From: G963668435 sp963668435
GTDB taxonomy: Bacteria; Latescibacterota; Latescibacteria; Latescibacterales; Latescibacteraceae
Reading direction: 5' to 3'
NCBI GenBank assembly: GCA_963668435.2
Contig: CAXXSC010000006.1
Span: 496,001 to 560,000 of the forward strand
DNA: 64,000 nucleotides
In this document: positions 25,692-34,359 of the stretch, in pieces
How positions within the stretch are numbered: position 1 is the stretch's first letter
How the letters are laid out: each line of letters opens with the position of its first letter
Notes under the pieces: model-generated
The model's database searches: none
Told to the model about the DNA's origin: nothing
What the model saw: the letters and a program-made list of their open reading frames with translations, nothing else
Position numbers and translations under genes: made by a program

Positions 25692-26474
25692 ATGGCCGAA
25701 TATCTTGATTTCAATGAGATAAGCCGGAAAATATCGTTCGCCGACCTGCTCGACTATTGCAATATCCCGTACACGAGAAAAGGCAAGGAACTGAAAGGCG
25801 AAGGTTTCATCGTTGATACCGGAAAGAATCTCTACTTCAATCCGAAAGGCGACGACAAGGGCAGTGTCATCAATTTCCTACATGCCCGAAATGGGGGAAC
25901 ACTCAGAGACTGCGCGCTTGAATTGAAACGGCAATTCCTGGATACACCGAAAACACCTAAACGTGAAATCCCAACGCTCGAACTTGAACATGGTCAAGCA
26001 GCAGTCATCAAACTGGGGATCGACGAAGAAACGGCTAAGTATTTCGACATCGGCTATTGTGGCCAAAAATCGATCATGGCCGGAAAAGTCGCGTTCAAGA
26101 TCATTGACCACAACAACGAGCACCGCGGCTATATCGGTCTCAAGGAGGATCAATGGTTCTATCCGAAAGGATTCAGGCGGGATACGCTCTACAACCTCTT
26201 TCGTACCAACCGTGAAGCGGTCATTCTCACCGTATCAGTCCTGGATGTTATCCACATCCACGGCCTGGGGTTTCCGTTTGTTGTCGGCTTGATGGGCAAA
26301 TCGGCGACATCTTCACAGCTTGATCTTTTGCAAAGATTCAAGCGGATATTGCTCCTGCATCCAGAACCGGAGAACATCAGAAACCGTATTCTGGAATTCG
26401 CCTTCGTCAAATCCCCGCATCTCGAAAAGCCTGTCAGAGAACTCACCAAAGACGACATTTCCGCGCTGTTTTAA
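25692..26474 (+). CDS. Primase-like protein with degenerate Toprim domain
   Basis: A 260-residue protein. The N-terminal 75 residues (FADLLDYCNIPYTRKGKELKGEGFIVDTG...DDKGSVINFLH) follow the pattern of a CHC2-type primase finger but lack its cysteines. The rest resembles a Toprim domain (KVAFKIIDHNNEHRGYIG, AVILTVSVLDVIHIHG, LLLHPEPEN), in which the usual catalytic Glu of the VEGxxD motif and the DxD pair appear replaced. Such proteins occur in integrative elements beside xis and int. It may bind rather than synthesise nucleic acid. Shine-Dalgarno AAGGAGGGG before ATG. Confidence 0.65.
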   Translation: MAEYLDFNEISRKISFADLLDYCNIPYTRKGKELKGEGFIVDTGKNLYFNPKGDDKGSVINFLHARNGGTLRDCALELKRQFLDTPKTPKREIPTLELEHGQAAVIKLGIDEETAKYFDIGYCGQKSIMAGKVAFKIIDHNNEHRGYIGLKEDQWFYPKGFRRDTLYNLFRTNREAVILTVSVLDVIHIHGLGFPFVVGLMGKSATSSQLDLLQRFKRILLLHPEPENIRNRILEFAFVKSPHLEKPVRELTKDDISALF

Positions 26475-26597
26475 TCAGTCCGAACGCTCATATCAGAAAA
26501 TCTTCCGTTCTTGTGTAATATCTGCCTATCTTGTTGATTTATAATTATGATACAATATGCTATCTTGCCTCCAGTCACATGAAAGGAGGTGAGAGTA

Positions 26598-26816
26598 ATG
26601 GGTTTTTTCAATGCGGTTTTCGATGAATTGAATGCTTGTGCCGACACTGTAGCCAAGCAGACGTTAGGAATGAAACCGTGCAAAAAGAAACGGCGTTCCA
26701 AAAAAGCAAGACCTGCAAGTAACCGACCGGTCGTCAGAGTGTACAAGGAAATCCATCAACACTTGCATTACCATGATTACAAAAAGCTCCAACAGGCGCT
26801 TAAACAGAAAAAATAG
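26598..26816 (+). CDS. Small basic protein (72 residues)
   Basis: A strong ribosome site (AAAGGAGGTGAGAG) fixes the start at MGFFNAVFDELNACAD. A short amphipathic N-terminus leads into a very basic centre (KPCKKKRRSKKARPASNRPVVRVYKE) that could bind nucleic acid. No family recognised. It faces the excisionase-like gene, with a CCCCGCCG/CGGCGGAGG hairpin between the two. Confidence 0.6.
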   Translation: MGFFNAVFDELNACADTVAKQTLGMKPCKKKRRSKKARPASNRPVVRVYKEIHQHLHYHDYKKLQQALKQKK

Positions 26817-26845
26817 CCCCCGCCGTTACGGCGGAGGCTTGATGA

Positions 26846-27070
26846 TCAGGACAGGAGTCCGTGACGGTCGTTACGAACGTCCGGCTTCTGTCTCTTAGCA
26901 GGTCGAGTGGCTGCGTTCCTGAGGTTTTCGAACAGGATTTCCCGGTCGAAAAAAATGCTGCCTGCGAGTTTGAAAAAGCCGGGTATTTCAGCCTTACGCT
27001 CATATACCCATTTCTTTGACTTTCCAAACAGCTCGGCGACTTCTTCGACCTTGAGGTAGGGACTATCCAT
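26846..27070 (-). CDS. Excisionase/AlpA-like helix-turn-helix protein
   Basis: A 74-residue protein with a MerR-type winged helix of the HTH_17 kind: LKVEEVAELFGKSKKWVYERKAEIPGFFKLAGSIFFDRE. This fold is typical of excisionases (Xis) and AlpA regulators that bend DNA at attachment sites and bias the integrase toward excision. It lies 137 bp from the integrase gene in divergent orientation, a usual xis/int arrangement. Shine-Dalgarno GGAGG is present. Confidence 0.8.
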   Translation of the reverse strand: MDSPYLKVEEVAELFGKSKKWVYERKAEIPGFFKLAGSIFFDREILFENLRNAATRPAKRQKPDVRNDRHGLLS

Positions 27071-27206
27071 AACGTCCTCCGTTATGTTTCCCTAATCCTC
27101 ACTGTTAATCATCACCTCAATCTTTTTAGAGTAACTACAAAACCGCCTCCACTTTATACCTACTATATCACGAGTTAGTAATATAGCTCGGAAAGGAAAA
27201 AACGCA

Positions 27207-28166
27207 ATGGGTGTTTATAAACGGAAACTGAAGAAGGGGATACGCTGGTATTTCTCCGGCCAGTTCCAGGGACTGAAATATTTCAGCAAAGCGATCTATG
27301 AAACTCGTGCGGAATGTCTTATCGCCGAACGCGAGAAACTCACCGAGCTTGAGAAAAACATCGACAAACCTCAGAATGAAATGATGCTTGTCGATGTTAT
27401 GAATGCCCGCCTGGATGAGATGAAAGCGAATCAAAGTAAGTGCTACTACCAAGAAACCCAGAGGTATTATAAAATGCTTATGAATCACATTGGTCATATT
27501 CAGGTGAAAAAGGTATCAAAGGCGCAAATTAACACGCTCATCCTCGATTACTCAAAACAGCTCAAGAAGAAATCACAGACAAATCATTGTGCGAATGCAA
27601 TGTTGAGAGCATATAAAGCATTGTTTAACTATGCAATAAGGATTTACGATATTGATATGCGTAATCCTTGTGTAGGAATCAAAATGCTGCCTGTCGAGAT
27701 CAAACTGAAATATATCCCGTCAGATGAAGAAATATCATCACTTCGGGCCAGGCTGGACGACGAAGAAAAATTTCTATTAGACTTTGTTGAGCAAACAGGC
27801 TGTAGAATCAATGAAGCGTTACGGTTGAAGTACGAGGATATTCAGGATGGACTCGTCACGTTGTGGACGCACAAAGCAAGGAACAGCAACTTGACACCAC
27901 GAAGAATCCCTATACCAAAGTGTATAGCTGGAAAAACAGGAACAGGACAAGTCTTTGGGCGCTGGACATATTATCCAAAATTTATTGAGACACATGTTCT
28001 TGACCTTAAGTGCAAAAGATGGAGTTGGCATAACCTTCGTCACAGAAGAGCATCGCTATGGGCGAAAGAAGGCAAAACTCTTCTTGAAATAATGCAGCTG
28101 CTGGGCCATTCCAATTTGGTAACAACTCAGAAATATCTCCAGATAATTGGATTCATAAAGCTGTAG
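27207..28166 (+). CDS. int: Tyrosine integrase of the element
   Basis: A 319-residue integrase with a short arm-type N-terminus (YKRKLKKGIRWYFSGQF), a SAM-like core-binding section (about 60-150) and a catalytic domain. Arg in GCRINEAL, His-x-x-Arg in WHNLRHRRAS, His in LLGHSN and the Tyr nucleophile in TTQKYLQ are all present. It lies about 150 bp from a tRNA-Tyr 3' fragment, the expected attachment site, so it most likely integrated the whole left-hand region. Ribosome site AAAGGAAAA. Confidence 0.92.
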   Translation: MGVYKRKLKKGIRWYFSGQFQGLKYFSKAIYETRAECLIAEREKLTELEKNIDKPQNEMMLVDVMNARLDEMKANQSKCYYQETQRYYKMLMNHIGHIQVKKVSKAQINTLILDYSKQLKKKSQTNHCANAMLRAYKALFNYAIRIYDIDMRNPCVGIKMLPVEIKLKYIPSDEEISSLRARLDDEEKFLLDFVEQTGCRINEALRLKYEDIQDGLVTLWTHKARNSNLTPRRIPIPKCIAGKTGTGQVFGRWTYYPKFIETHVLDLKCKRWSWHNLRHRRASLWAKEGKTLLEIMQLLGHSNLVTTQKYLQIIGFIKL

Positions 28167-28314
28167 CGGATGCATCCTGGCTAAAATCTGGCTAAAGTCG
28201 GGGGGTAAAAATGCAGAAAATCGAGCATTATAGCGGAAATACTATCAACATTTAAGTGCGTTAGAATACAACAACATGTTGTATATATATGGTTTACGCT
28301 ATGTTGCCTTGCTG

Positions 28315-28370
28315 AGACTGTAAATCTGTTGGCTAAGCCTTCGGTGGTTCGAATCCGCCCCCCTCCACCA
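28315..28370 (+). tRNA. 3' fragment of tRNA-Tyr (anticodon GTA), attachment site
   Basis: From the anticodon stem (GACTGTAAATC, anticodon GTA) through the variable arm and T loop (GGTTCGAATCC) to CCCTCCACCA it reads as a normal long-variable-arm tRNA-Tyr. The 5' acceptor strand and D arm are missing: the bases upstream belong to the element. This is the pattern left when an element integrates in the anticodon region and the full gene survives at the other end. Not a functional tRNA. Confidence 0.85.
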
Positions 28371-28372
28371 TA

Positions 28373-28404
28373 AAAAGACGACCTGCGAAAGCAGGTCTTT
28401 TTTT
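28373..28404 (+). terminator. Terminator after tRNA-Tyr fragment
   Basis: ACCTGC-GAAA-GCAGGT stem-loop followed by eight T after one C; probably the original terminator of the tRNA gene. Confidence 0.85.
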
Positions 28405-28445
28405 GTGCGATTTTCGATGTTGTCAATATTTCGTATCCCCCCCCA

Positions 28446-28823
28446 TCACATCCCCTGGAACAGCAGATACAAGTCCCGGATATTGCGCAGTGAGCTCGCG
28501 GTCAGCTGGATCAGGAACCAGCTCAGGACAAGGATCACAATGGTGAGATTGACTTTCAGGAAGATCGAGGTTTTCGGGCGGAACCAGATAAGCGGCAGGG
28601 CGAACGGCCCGGTGGATAAGACCATGAAAATGAGGAATCCCTTGCGGAAATACCATGGGAGTTTTGCGTCGACAGTCGGGACTGGCTGTCCCGGCGTTTG
28701 GGGCTGGACTGACTGGCCCTGCGCTGTGGCCTGCGGCGGCGGTGAGGTCAGAAACTCATGACAGTGCTTGCACTTGATCGCCTCATCCTGAATCATTTCT
28801 GCGCAGTACGGGCATTTTTTCAC
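28446..28823 (-). CDS. Zinc-ribbon membrane protein
   Basis: A 125-residue protein that starts with a zinc ribbon (MKKCPYCAEMIQDEAIKCKHC), followed by a Pro/Gln-rich linker and two hydrophobic helices (GFLIFMVLSTGPFALPLIW and VNLTIVILVLSWFLIQL). Such double-CxxC proteins are common in this type of genome, but their function is unknown. It is the first resident gene to the right of the element boundary. Confidence 0.75.
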   Translation of the reverse strand: MKKCPYCAEMIQDEAIKCKHCHEFLTSPPPQATAQGQSVQPQTPGQPVPTVDAKLPWYFRKGFLIFMVLSTGPFALPLIWFRPKTSIFLKVNLTIVILVLSWFLIQLTASSLRNIRDLYLLFQGM

Positions 28824-29108
28824 GGTCCGGTATTCCTCTGCAAAGGCTTTTAGCCAACATCTCTGTTAAAAGTATATACAATGACAACTTGTACGTGCAA
28901 GGTCTTTCCCGGCAGTCTTTTTACGAATTATGACAATATCGAGAGGCAGTGTCAGAGAACTGAGTGACGCTGCCGGGTGTTTCCCCGGTATTCCGCGAGG
29001 TTTTCGGTGCTTTTTTTGTTGACAAATCCGGAATTTGCAGTATGATACTGACAGGGAGGTTATCGCTCTTCAGTCATGAGGGGTTATTGGCAGTGAAAGG
29101 GGGTTTCA
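28824..29108. other. Upstream region of small peptide gene
   Basis: Nothing coding seen apart from the promoter at 29019-29046. A longer frame across 28964-29362 starts upstream of that promoter and shows no protein-like features. Confidence 0.4.
29019..29046 (+). promoter_or_regulatory. Promoter, TTGACA-16-TATGAT
   Basis: Consensus -35 and a one-mismatch -10 with a 16-bp spacer, about 60 bp upstream of a small ORF. Confidence 0.7.
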
Positions 29109-29234
29109 ATGAAACGCTTACTGTTAATAACCGTAGTCGGAATCGCTACCCTTCTGGCATTTCGGGGAATCGACAGAATCTCCGAATATGCCGCGTCAGT
29201 CGTGGTAAGCGCGACATGTCCCGATGCCCGTTGA
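29109..29234 (+). CDS. Putative 41-residue exported peptide
   Basis: Begins MKRLLLITVVGIATLLAF, a signal-peptide-like start, and ends in VVVSATCPDAR. It has a GGGGG ribosome site 5 bp before the ATG and a good promoter further upstream. It may be a short secreted peptide or the surviving start of a decayed exported protein gene, as the following 130 bp keep no frame. Confidence 0.4.
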   Translation: MKRLLLITVVGIATLLAFRGIDRISEYAASVVVSATCPDAR

Positions 29235-29391
29235 CAGGATCGGTTCGTGTATCGAGAAAAAGGGGCGCATGTGCCGGGAAAGAGACAGTTTCCGGCGAGG
29301 GGTACCTGTATATTAAGACAGCCCTTAAAACCGCGTTCTTTTTTATGGGGTGTCAGGAATAGTTTTCTGTGAATTGAGTGGATTTATTTTA

Positions 29392-29442
29392 TAAAAAAAC
29401 AGGGGCTTGCCGGAATCGTAATTCCGCGCAGGCCCCTGTTTT
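29392..29442 (-). terminator. Terminator of C39-like lipoprotein gene
   Basis: Outer stem ACAGGGGC/GCCCCTGT and inner stem CGGAAT/ATTCCG, with seven T on the minus strand, 25 bp after the stop codon. Confidence 0.9.
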
Positions 29443-29466
29443 CATTCAATGTCAGTTATCGATATA

Positions 29467-31752
29467 TTACATCGATGATATTGAAATAATACCCACTGTC
29501 CGCGAGTTGAAGTAGTTGTCCTTGCTTTCCTCGATCAGTTCTCCCTCGGCATTGTAGACATCGAGATCGTATTCCACCCTGTAGACTATTTCTGCCCAGA
29601 CTCTGTTGGTGAAATGCTCGAACGTGAACGAAACACCGCTTTCCGAAAGGAAATAATTGAAATTGCCGGTTACACTGAACGGCCAATCTTCATACTGGTT
29701 GTCAGTCAAGGGGACCATTTCAGGTTTGTGGTAGGTGTAGACGTAAGTCTTATTGTTATTGACATAGGAGTGCGTGTATGTGTCGAGTTCGGCATCAGCA
29801 CTGATTGTCAATGTTGCTGGTACTTCGGTGGCGACTGAATATGAGTAGTAATTATCAGAATATTCGCCGGAATCCAGGATGTCTCCGCTGAGTGTATAGC
29901 TGACATTCGTTGTCATGACAAAATTATTGCTGAAAGACGAGTCGGTCGTATGGCTGAATGTGTTGGTGACTTTTGATTCTTTCGTGATAGTGAAAGTCTC
30001 TGAGCTGCCCTCGACATCATCGTTCGTAACCGTGATCGGGCCGGTTGTGGCGCCCTCGGGAACGATGACCATGATCTCGCTGTCACGCCAGACAGTTGTA
30101 TCGACCTCTGCGACAACACCGTTGAACTCGACCGTGGTTTTCTCGGGGATCGTGCCGAAACCGCTGCCCGTCAGCACAACTTTTGTGCCGGGAGCGCCTC
30201 GATCGGGTGTCATATTTTTGATAACAACCGGGCGGGATTCGATTTCGAACTGAATCGCCGCCTCATCCACAAGTGTGCCGCCCGCCATGGCGCGGACAAT
30301 GAGCGAGTATTCAGAGGCTTCCTCGGCGTTGTAGCGGAACTTATCAACGAGAATGTTGTCGAACCGGAATCTGCCGCTGCTGTTTGCAGGCACCGTGAAA
30401 CGCTTATTCTCACTGTAATACACGCCCTCAGTGCTTGTGCAGACAATATCGAGCCAGATGCTGACTTCCTGAGCACTTGTCCGGGAGGCGTTGACTATTT
30501 CTATATCGCCGCCCTGGGAAAGGTCGACCACCTCGCCGGGCAGTGCGCCGACAGCTTTCTGGTCGCGCATGTCGAAAAATGTGTAACCGTCTTCTTTCGT
30601 GTAATTCCAGCGGTATTTATAGATGCGGGAATGGGGATCGTCATCACTCGGCAGCTTGTCGAACTGGATCGCGCTGTTCATGAGATTTGCCGTGATCAGT
30701 GATCGGGAGGCATCGAGTGTTTTCGGAACAGTGAGGCAGACCATGAACTGTCCGGCGCCCATGCCGTTGACCATGTCTTTCCACTCCCGTGCCGTATAGC
30801 CGATGGCGCTGTTGAAGGTGCTTGCGGGATCGTGGATGTAGAACGTGTCACCGTTGTAGCCCACCACGACCACCGCGTGTGCCCAGACCGAACTGTGAAT
30901 GGCGACCGGGTAACCGCGGACACCCAGCTCACGTTTCAGATAGTCCTTCATGACACGGTAGTTGACACCATCCCAGGTGCAGCGGTCAGGTGTGACATCG
31001 GTGCGGTATTTGATAATCGAGGAAATTTCCGAACTTGTCCGGAACTTGATAGAGGAGATACCGCCCTCATCGACACCCATTTTGCCGATGATGTCGGTGA
31101 TTTCATGCCGTGTTTCGAAACCGGCGGCCTGACTGACCATCTGAAGCGAGGCGGCCCAACAGTAGGGAGACTCGCCCTGCCCGTAATAGGGTATCTCGAG
31201 CGGCCCTGCGGTCGCGGGCGGCGTTTTCCCGAAAAGCCACTCGAGAAATCCCGTGGAGAAATGCTCGAGCGGAAGAACCGCGACCGGTTTGCCCTCGATC
31301 ATCTCGATGCTGCAGGCGATCATTTCTTTCGCGCCGCTCTCCTCATCGATGTAGCCGCCAAAAACCATTGTGGAATCGGCCTTGGTCATGCTCTCCGGAA
31401 GCGGAACACGAATCTCGACTGGCACATCGAACGTGGTGTCGTCGCCAGTACACTCGATGACAACACGGCTGACTTCGGGATCGACCTCGCCATAGGAATA
31501 AGGATCGATACGTTTGACGGTATAATTTCCCGTGCTTTCAACCGCACCTGCCGGGAAAACCACGCTCGCGCCGCTGGATAAGCTTATTGTGCCGCCGTCA
31601 GTGCCGATCGAGCTGCTTTTTGTCTCAAGGGATGTGCCGCTCCCGTTGTCTTTCGGCTCGGAGGGGCTGGAATCATCGCTTGAGCAACCGGCTAAAAAAA
31701 TGGCGCCGCATATAAGCGCCGTCATGAGTGAACGATAGTATTTCGAAATCAA
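29467..31752 (-). CDS. Lipoprotein with C39-like peptidase and IPT/TIG domains
   Basis: A 761-residue protein. Lipobox LAGC at Cys23; a ZU5-like section (about 50-170: IGTDGGTISLSSGASVVFPAGAV); a papain-like C39_2 peptidase domain (about 185-340) with Gln192, Cys198 in PYCWAAS, His292 in WAHAVVVVGY and Asp308 in YIHDPAS, i.e. a full catalytic set; an Ig-like section; an IPT/TIG domain (about 520-600: VVIKNMTPDRGAPGTKVVLTG) and a beta-rich tail. It should sit on the cell surface or in the periplasm and cleave peptides, target unknown. A long hairpin terminator follows. The combination with ZU5 is unusual. Confidence 0.8.
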   Translation of the reverse strand: MISKYYRSLMTALICGAIFLAGCSSDDSSPSEPKDNGSGTSLETKSSSIGTDGGTISLSSGASVVFPAGAVESTGNYTVKRIDPYSYGEVDPEVSRVVIECTGDDTTFDVPVEIRVPLPESMTKADSTMVFGGYIDEESGAKEMIACSIEMIEGKPVAVLPLEHFSTGFLEWLFGKTPPATAGPLEIPYYGQGESPYCWAASLQMVSQAAGFETRHEITDIIGKMGVDEGGISSIKFRTSSEISSIIKYRTDVTPDRCTWDGVNYRVMKDYLKRELGVRGYPVAIHSSVWAHAVVVVGYNGDTFYIHDPASTFNSAIGYTAREWKDMVNGMGAGQFMVCLTVPKTLDASRSLITANLMNSAIQFDKLPSDDDPHSRIYKYRWNYTKEDGYTFFDMRDQKAVGALPGEVVDLSQGGDIEIVNASRTSAQEVSIWLDIVCTSTEGVYYSENKRFTVPANSSGRFRFDNILVDKFRYNAEEASEYSLIVRAMAGGTLVDEAAIQFEIESRPVVIKNMTPDRGAPGTKVVLTGSGFGTIPEKTTVEFNGVVAEVDTTVWRDSEIMVIVPEGATTGPITVTNDDVEGSSETFTITKESKVTNTFSHTTDSSFSNNFVMTTNVSYTLSGDILDSGEYSDNYYSYSVATEVPATLTISADAELDTYTHSYVNNNKTYVYTYHKPEMVPLTDNQYEDWPFSVTGNFNYFLSESGVSFTFEHFTNRVWAEIVYRVEYDLDVYNAEGELIEESKDNYFNSRTVGIISISSM

Positions 31753-32245
31753 TGATGCCTCCGTGTCAAAGATACCTTAACTGTTTCCCGTTCATCAACC
31801 CGCCCGGTTGTCATATTCATAATCAGCTGAAAAAAACCTGCGCTAAGCCAGTTTAACGGTTTCCCGGCCTTTAACTTAAGTGCATACATCACCGTTTGCA
31901 GATGCGTCATGTCCGCATGGCCGGTATCTCGGAAAATATAGCGTGTATGTTTGAAAACACCCTGGATCACCGCGGTATGGCAGGTATTTCTGGCAGGGAA
32001 CAGCTATTTCCGGAACAGGGATAAAATAACCTTTTGCCTTTAGTAACTGCAATATTTTTTCTTGGCATCAGGTCTTTCAGGCCGGGATACATGAGAGAAA
32101 AAGTTGTTATGGCAGATAATCAAGAGCTGTAAATCCGACATAAACTATATAATACCTTGCCCTTGACAGCGGCATCCTCTTTCTTGTTATACAGAAAACC
32201 TGAAATAGTCTAAATCATTTATTAACAAATAGCGGAGATGTCGAG
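31753..32245. other. Divergent intergenic region
   Basis: Nearly 500 bp between divergent genes; no gene recognised. A TTGACA-18-TTATAC promoter for the rightward gene is at 32163-32192. Confidence 0.5.
32163..32192 (+). promoter_or_regulatory. Promoter of heparinase-like gene
   Basis: TTGACA and TTATAC 18 bp apart, about 54 bp before the ATG. Confidence 0.55.
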
Positions 32246-34204
32246 ATGTTCGAAAAAAAGCGTTTTATGCTGCCGAAAATGATATTGTCAACTTCAACAC
32301 TGCTGATTCTGCTTGCTTCTCAGTGTGTTTTTGCGGCCTCGCCGCCCTATTCTGCCGCAAAATACCACGGCAGTCCCGACTTGCCGAAAAGCGCCTCGCT
32401 GGTGGAGCGTGTCGCATTTTTCCGCGGGCTGGTAACCGACAAGCCCACCGGATTCGGCGAACCGGTAACTGATCGTGCTTTCTGGCGCGACATCGCCAAA
32501 CATCCCGGTAATGAGAATATTGTCGCGGAGGGCGAAAAAGCGCTTTCATCGGAACTTCCCGACTTGCCCGACGATCTCTTTCTCGATTACAGCCGCACGG
32601 GAAACCGCAGCCGTTATCAGGGCCCGCGAAATGTACGACGGAATATCCTCGGCGACCTGGTCCTTGCGGAATGTATCGAGAATAAGGGGCGTTTCCTGCC
32701 AGCAGTCGAAACGGCGATCGAAACGATCTGCTCCGAAAAGACCTGGGTCCTGCCCGCGCACGACGGCAAGCTGACCAACTTCAACGAGACGCTGATAACG
32801 GTCGACCTCGGCTCATCCATGACCGCGCTGTCGCTATCGCAGGCGGACTGGCTTCTCGCTGACAAGCTCTCGCCCGAAATCAGGTCGCTTATTCGCGAGC
32901 GTACCGATCATTTCATTTTCAGCCCCTTCATGGCCATGCACTACGGTGAGCGCGAGCCCCACTGGTGGATGACCGAGCGCACCAACAACTGGACCAGTGT
33001 CTGCATGAGCGGTGTCATTTCGGCGGCGTTCGCGCTGATCGATTCGCCCGATGTACGCTCACAGTACCTCGAGGCCGCGGAGAAATACGGGCCTTACTAT
33101 ATCCTGAGCCTTTCCGACGACGGCAACTGTTCGGAGGGCCTCGGCTACTGGAATTACGGTTACGGATATTACATTGTCATGGTGGAGGCGGCACGAAAAG
33201 CCACCAACGGTGTCTGGGACATGATGGATGACGATAAACAGCGGCGAACCGGGTCGTATCCCGTTACGGTCGAGATCATGCCCGGTGTTTTCCCGTCGTT
33301 TGCCGACTGCCGGAGCGATACGAGGCCGTCCTCACGGTTTATCCGCTATCTGAACCGTCGCTATCAGCTCGGTATCGATGGTCTGGAGGATATGGTGGAA
33401 TATCCGAGCAACCTGCACATGTTCTCGGTGTTCGGGCTGGATGATCCCTATGCCGAACGTGCCGGACTGGCCTCGTCTTCAGCCGGACGGGCGCTCCGGA
33501 GCGGTTTCGCGGATGCCGATGTCTACATTTTCCGCTCGAAAAAAGAAAACGGCCTCTCGGTCGCGCTCAAGGGCGGTCATAACGGCGAACAGCACAACCA
33601 CAACGATCTCGGCTCCTATGTGGTGGCGCTCGCCGGTCACGCATCCCTGCTCGATCCCGGTGGCGAGGTTTACACCAAACGCACATTCAGTTCCCGCCGT
33701 TACGACAGCGATGTGCTGAACTCTTTCGGCCACCCGGTGCCCTGTATCAACGGCCAGCTTCAGAAAACAGGCAGTCAGTACAAGGCTCATGTGCTCGACA
33801 GGCAGTCGAGCGACAGCAGCGAAACCATTGTCATGGATATTGCGGGAGCCTATGACATTGAGTCGCTCACGAAACTCGAACGTCGTTTCGAGTATTCGCG
33901 CAAAGGGGCGGGATCGTTCACGGTGACTGATACGGCTGCTCTTTCTGCCGCCGGATCCTACGAGACCGCGCTGATAACATTCGACAGCTGGAAATATGTT
34001 GGTAACGATACGCTGCTGGTCGGTGAGGGCGATTCAGCACTGCTCGCCGCAATCGATACCAGCGGTGAACCGTATCATTTCGAATCCGTTATCATCGACG
34101 AGGACATGCAGGTCAAAAAGCAGCCGACACGCATCGCGATCGTGCTTGACAATCCGGTCAAAACGGCGACCGTAGCAGTCAGGATCGAACCGGCAGGAAA
34201 CTGA
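32246..34204 (+). CDS. Heparinase II/III-family polysaccharide lyase
   Basis: A 652-residue secreted protein: signal peptide ending near VFAAS, an alpha/alpha-barrel part (about 100-400) and a C-terminal heparinase II/III beta-sandwich part with GGHNGEQHNHNDLGSY (about 444-459) and LLDPGGEVYT. The family cuts uronic-acid-containing polysaccharides by beta-elimination; catalytic Tyr and His are typical and candidates are present (HNHND, GYWNYGYGYY). The substrate cannot be read from sequence; alginate, heparin or algal glycans are all possible. A terminator hairpin follows. Confidence 0.82.
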   Translation: MFEKKRFMLPKMILSTSTLLILLASQCVFAASPPYSAAKYHGSPDLPKSASLVERVAFFRGLVTDKPTGFGEPVTDRAFWRDIAKHPGNENIVAEGEKALSSELPDLPDDLFLDYSRTGNRSRYQGPRNVRRNILGDLVLAECIENKGRFLPAVETAIETICSEKTWVLPAHDGKLTNFNETLITVDLGSSMTALSLSQADWLLADKLSPEIRSLIRERTDHFIFSPFMAMHYGEREPHWWMTERTNNWTSVCMSGVISAAFALIDSPDVRSQYLEAAEKYGPYYILSLSDDGNCSEGLGYWNYGYGYYIVMVEAARKATNGVWDMMDDDKQRRTGSYPVTVEIMPGVFPSFADCRSDTRPSSRFIRYLNRRYQLGIDGLEDMVEYPSNLHMFSVFGLDDPYAERAGLASSSAGRALRSGFADADVYIFRSKKENGLSVALKGGHNGEQHNHNDLGSYVVALAGHASLLDPGGEVYTKRTFSSRRYDSDVLNSFGHPVPCINGQLQKTGSQYKAHVLDRQSSDSSETIVMDIAGAYDIESLTKLERRFEYSRKGAGSFTVTDTAALSAAGSYETALITFDSWKYVGNDTLLVGEGDSALLAAIDTSGEPYHFESVIIDEDMQVKKQPTRIAIVLDNPVKTATVAVRIEPAGN

Positions 34205-34232
34205 TATCCTTAAGTATAATAAAGGTTTATAC

Positions 34233-34263
34233 GGGCCCACGATTAACTGTCGCGGGCCTTTTT
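34233..34263 (+). terminator. Terminator
   Basis: GGCCC and GGGCC stem with an internal loop, followed by five T. Confidence 0.65.
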
Positions 34264-34359
34264 ATCGGAATAACTGCCCGTTTTTGATGTAGGATCGTTC
34301 ATTTTTACTATTTTTCTCTGTAGCCGTGCCGGTCTTTTCGGGAAACGCTTCGGTTTTCG

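Noticed and set aside
28286..28370. Complete tRNA-Tyr gene
   Set aside because: The 5' acceptor strand complementary to CCCTCC and the D arm are missing; only the 3' part is tRNA.
28964..29362. 132-codon plus-strand frame
   Set aside because: It begins upstream of the promoter at 29019 and has no family features; the 41-residue frame with a GGGGG site is more likely.
30832..31581. 249-codon plus-strand frame opposite the C39-like lipoprotein
   Set aside because: Antisense shadow of a well-supported gene.
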